Part shown: positions 5,623 to 6,956 of the stretch, one piece after another | Position numbering within the stretch: position 1 is the first letter of the stretch | Layout of the letters: every line of letters starts with the position of its first letter | Assembly (NCBI GenBank): GCA_905209725.1 | Contig: CAJLTZ010000104.1 | Coordinates: 1-6,956, forward strand | Length of the DNA stretch: 6,956 bases | Direction of reading: 5' to 3' | Source of the DNA: an uncultured Muribaculaceae bacterium | GTDB lineage: Bacteria; Bacteroidota; Bacteroidia; Bacteroidales; Muribaculaceae | Notes under the pieces: model-generated | Told to the model about the DNA's origin: nothing | Database searches by the model: none | What the model saw: the letters and a program-made list of their open reading frames with translations, nothing else | Translations under genes and position numbers: made by a program

Positions 5623-6888
5623 TCAGATATTTGCGAGCAGGTCGGCCACAATGAAAGTGCTCCCTCCGATAAAGATTATATCGTCGGATCCGGCCTCTGC
5701 GCGAGCCGTTTCATAGGCGTTTGCCACGGTCGGGAAGGCGCGCACCGTGAAGCCTGCCGCTTCCATTTTCTCTTTTAGCTGATCTGCCGGCAAAGCGCGT
5801 GGAATGGGAGCCTGGCTTACGTAATATTCCACATCAAGGTGCTCTTTGCGAGGTAGAAGTGAAAGGATATGCTCCACATCCTTGTCGGCCACAAATCCTA
5901 TCACCATCCTCAACGTGGCGCCCCGACGCTCCGACAGCATCCTTGCCAGCTGCCCCATATTGTATCTTAGTCCGGCTTCATTGTGGCCGGTGTCGCAGAT
6001 GGAGAGGGGCTGGCGGGAGATAATGTTCCAGCGGCCGCGCAGTCCGGTGTTGGCCTCCACATTGCGGAATCCTTTCTCTGTGGCCTCTTCCGGTATATTC
6101 ACTCCTGTGCGTCTTAATTCGTCGATGGCCACGCGGGCTGTATTGACATTCTTTTTCTGATAGTCGCCGGCAAGCTGGCAATGGAGCGCTTCATTGGCCG
6201 CAGCGTCTATTTCCCTGTAAGCCTCCCTGATGGGAGCATCCATCTCCTTTGCCTTGGCGCGGAACACAGCCTCGATTTCCCCTTCGGCCTCACCAATCAC
6301 CACAGGCACACCCTCCTTGATGATGCCGGCCTTTTCAAAGGCAATCTTGGGAAGAGTGTCGCCAAGAAACTGCATATGGTCGGGCGAAATATTGGTAATC
6401 ACGCTCAGAAGCGGGGTGATGATGTTGGTGGAATCGAGGCGTCCTCCCATCCCGACTTCAATCACGGCGTAATCCACATTTTGCGAGGCAAACCAGTCGA
6501 AAGCCATCATCATGGTCAGCTCGAAGAAACTGGGCCGGTCGCCGGGATAATTGCTGGCCTGCCATCTTTCCACAAAATCGATTACCCCCTCCCGGGGTAT
6601 CATCTCGCCATTGATGCGCATGCGCTCGCGGAAATCCACGAGATGTGGCGATGTGTAAAGCGCCACCTTGTAGCCTGCCTCCTGAAGCACGGATGCAATC
6701 AGATGGGAGGTGCTTCCCTTGCCGTTGGTGCCAGCCACATGGATACAGCGAAGGCGTTGCTCGGGATTGCCGAAATATGCTGCAAGCGCGTGGCTGCGCT
6801 CAAGTTCCGGCTTATAGGCTGCCGCCCCTACGCGGGAAAACATCGGCAACTGCGCGAATAAAAAATCTATACTTTCCTGATAAGTCAT
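5623..6888 (-). CDS. folC: Bifunctional folylpolyglutamate synthase / dihydrofolate synthase
   Basis: This 421-residue cytosolic Mur-ligase-family enzyme adds glutamate to dihydropteroate and to reduced folates, using ATP. The family motifs appear in order. The P-loop GTNGKGST is at residues 53-60. The folate-site segment TSPHLVDFRERM is at 79-90. The EVGMGGRLDSTN block is at 144-155 and DHMQFLGDTL at 170-179. The IAFEKAGIIK segment at 182-191 holds Lys186, which is likely the carbamylated lysine. GRWN is at 285-288, and DTGHN at 299-303 opens the C-terminal ligase domain. Length matches the family, and the chosen ATG lies about 50 residues before the P-loop, as usual. The upstream 68 bases show no clear TAnnTTTG box, so its promoter may lie beyond the window. 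The gene is intact. Its relation to the glycan genes downstream appears to be only positional, because 117 bases with a separate promoter box follow it. That it is FolC is near certain; that it has both activities is inferred from the usual situation in bacteria. Confidence 0.96.
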   Translation of the reverse strand: MTYQESIDFLFAQLPMFSRVGAAAYKPELERSHALAAYFGNPEQRLRCIHVAGTNGKGSTSHLIASVLQEAGYKVALYTSPHLVDFRERMRINGEMIPREGVIDFVERWQASNYPGDRPSFFELTMMMAFDWFASQNVDYAVIEVGMGGRLDSTNIITPLLSVITNISPDHMQFLGDTLPKIAFEKAGIIKEGVPVVIGEAEGEIEAVFRAKAKEMDAPIREAYREIDAAANEALHCQLAGDYQKKNVNTARVAIDELRRTGVNIPEEATEKGFRNVEANTGLRGRWNIISRQPLSICDTGHNEAGLRYNMGQLARMLSERRGATLRMVIGFVADKDVEHILSLLPRKEHLDVEYYVSQAPIPRALPADQLKEKMEAAGFTVRAFPTVANAYETARAEAGSDDIIFIGGSTFIVADLLANI

Positions 6889-6932
6889 AACGATTCAATT
6901 CAATTAAGACCCCATCCCATAAAAAATGTTAA

Positions 6933-6945
6933 TGCAGGGGCGACC
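6933..6945. repeat. GC-rich arm, possibly half of a palindromic intergenic repeat
   Basis: In the otherwise A/T-rich region upstream of folC, the 13-mer TGCAGGGGCGACC stands out and is followed by GATTTTTGATG, where the window ends. GC-rich arms of this type often belong to dispersed palindromic elements with a short A/T loop. The second arm, if present, would lie outside the window, so this is only a suggestion. Confidence 0.25.
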
Positions 6946-6956
6946 GATTTTTGATG

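Noticed and set aside
6181..6861. 226-codon plus-strand open frame opposite folC
   Set aside because: It is antisense to a clearly conserved enzyme and its product (many His, no domain) looks like a mirror of folC codon bias.

Overview
The window reads as a compact chromosomal segment of a Bacteroidales bacterium. The evidence is the protein families, the near absence of Shine-Dalgarno motifs before the start codons, and two matches to the Bacteroidetes -7 promoter box TAnnTTTG. A Muribaculaceae-like host is a guess that the sequence alone cannot confirm. All seven genes lie on the minus strand, so transcription runs from high to low coordinates. No tRNA, rRNA, CRISPR array, transposase or phage gene is visible, and there is no gene-free stretch longer than about 130 bases.

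In transcription order the first gene is folC (5623-6888), a housekeeping folate enzyme. A 117-base gap carrying a good promoter box follows. Next is a three-gene block: a LicD-family phosphotransferase (4612-5505), a WbbI-like galactofuranosyltransferase (3590-4615) and UDP-galactopyranose mutase glf (2407-3558). The first two overlap by 4 bases (ATGA), and 31 bases separate the second and third. Glf makes UDP-galactofuranose, the transferase would attach the galactofuranose (Galf), and LicD would add a phospho-substituent. The block therefore looks like a small module for building or modifying a surface glycan or glycolipid.

After a 127-base gap with a second possible promoter come three membrane or lipid genes: a CDP-alcohol phosphatidyltransferase (1575-2279), a GtrA-family four-helix membrane protein (976-1524) and a PlsC-like acyltransferase (63-974). 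The last two are separated by one base. CDP-alcohol transfer, a GtrA protein (a family often linked to polyprenyl-phosphate-sugar translocation) and an acyltransferase together suggest synthesis or modification of a membrane lipid. Working with the Galf block they could build a phospho-substituted, Galf-containing lipid or lipid-anchored glycan. That link is inferred from position and from family chemistry, and no product is known from the sequence.

The main points for a second look are the joint composition of these two blocks, a 10-bp tandem duplication that doubles the start-codon context of the licD-like gene in two reading frames, and a GC-rich arm at the right edge that may be half of a palindromic repeat cut by the window end.
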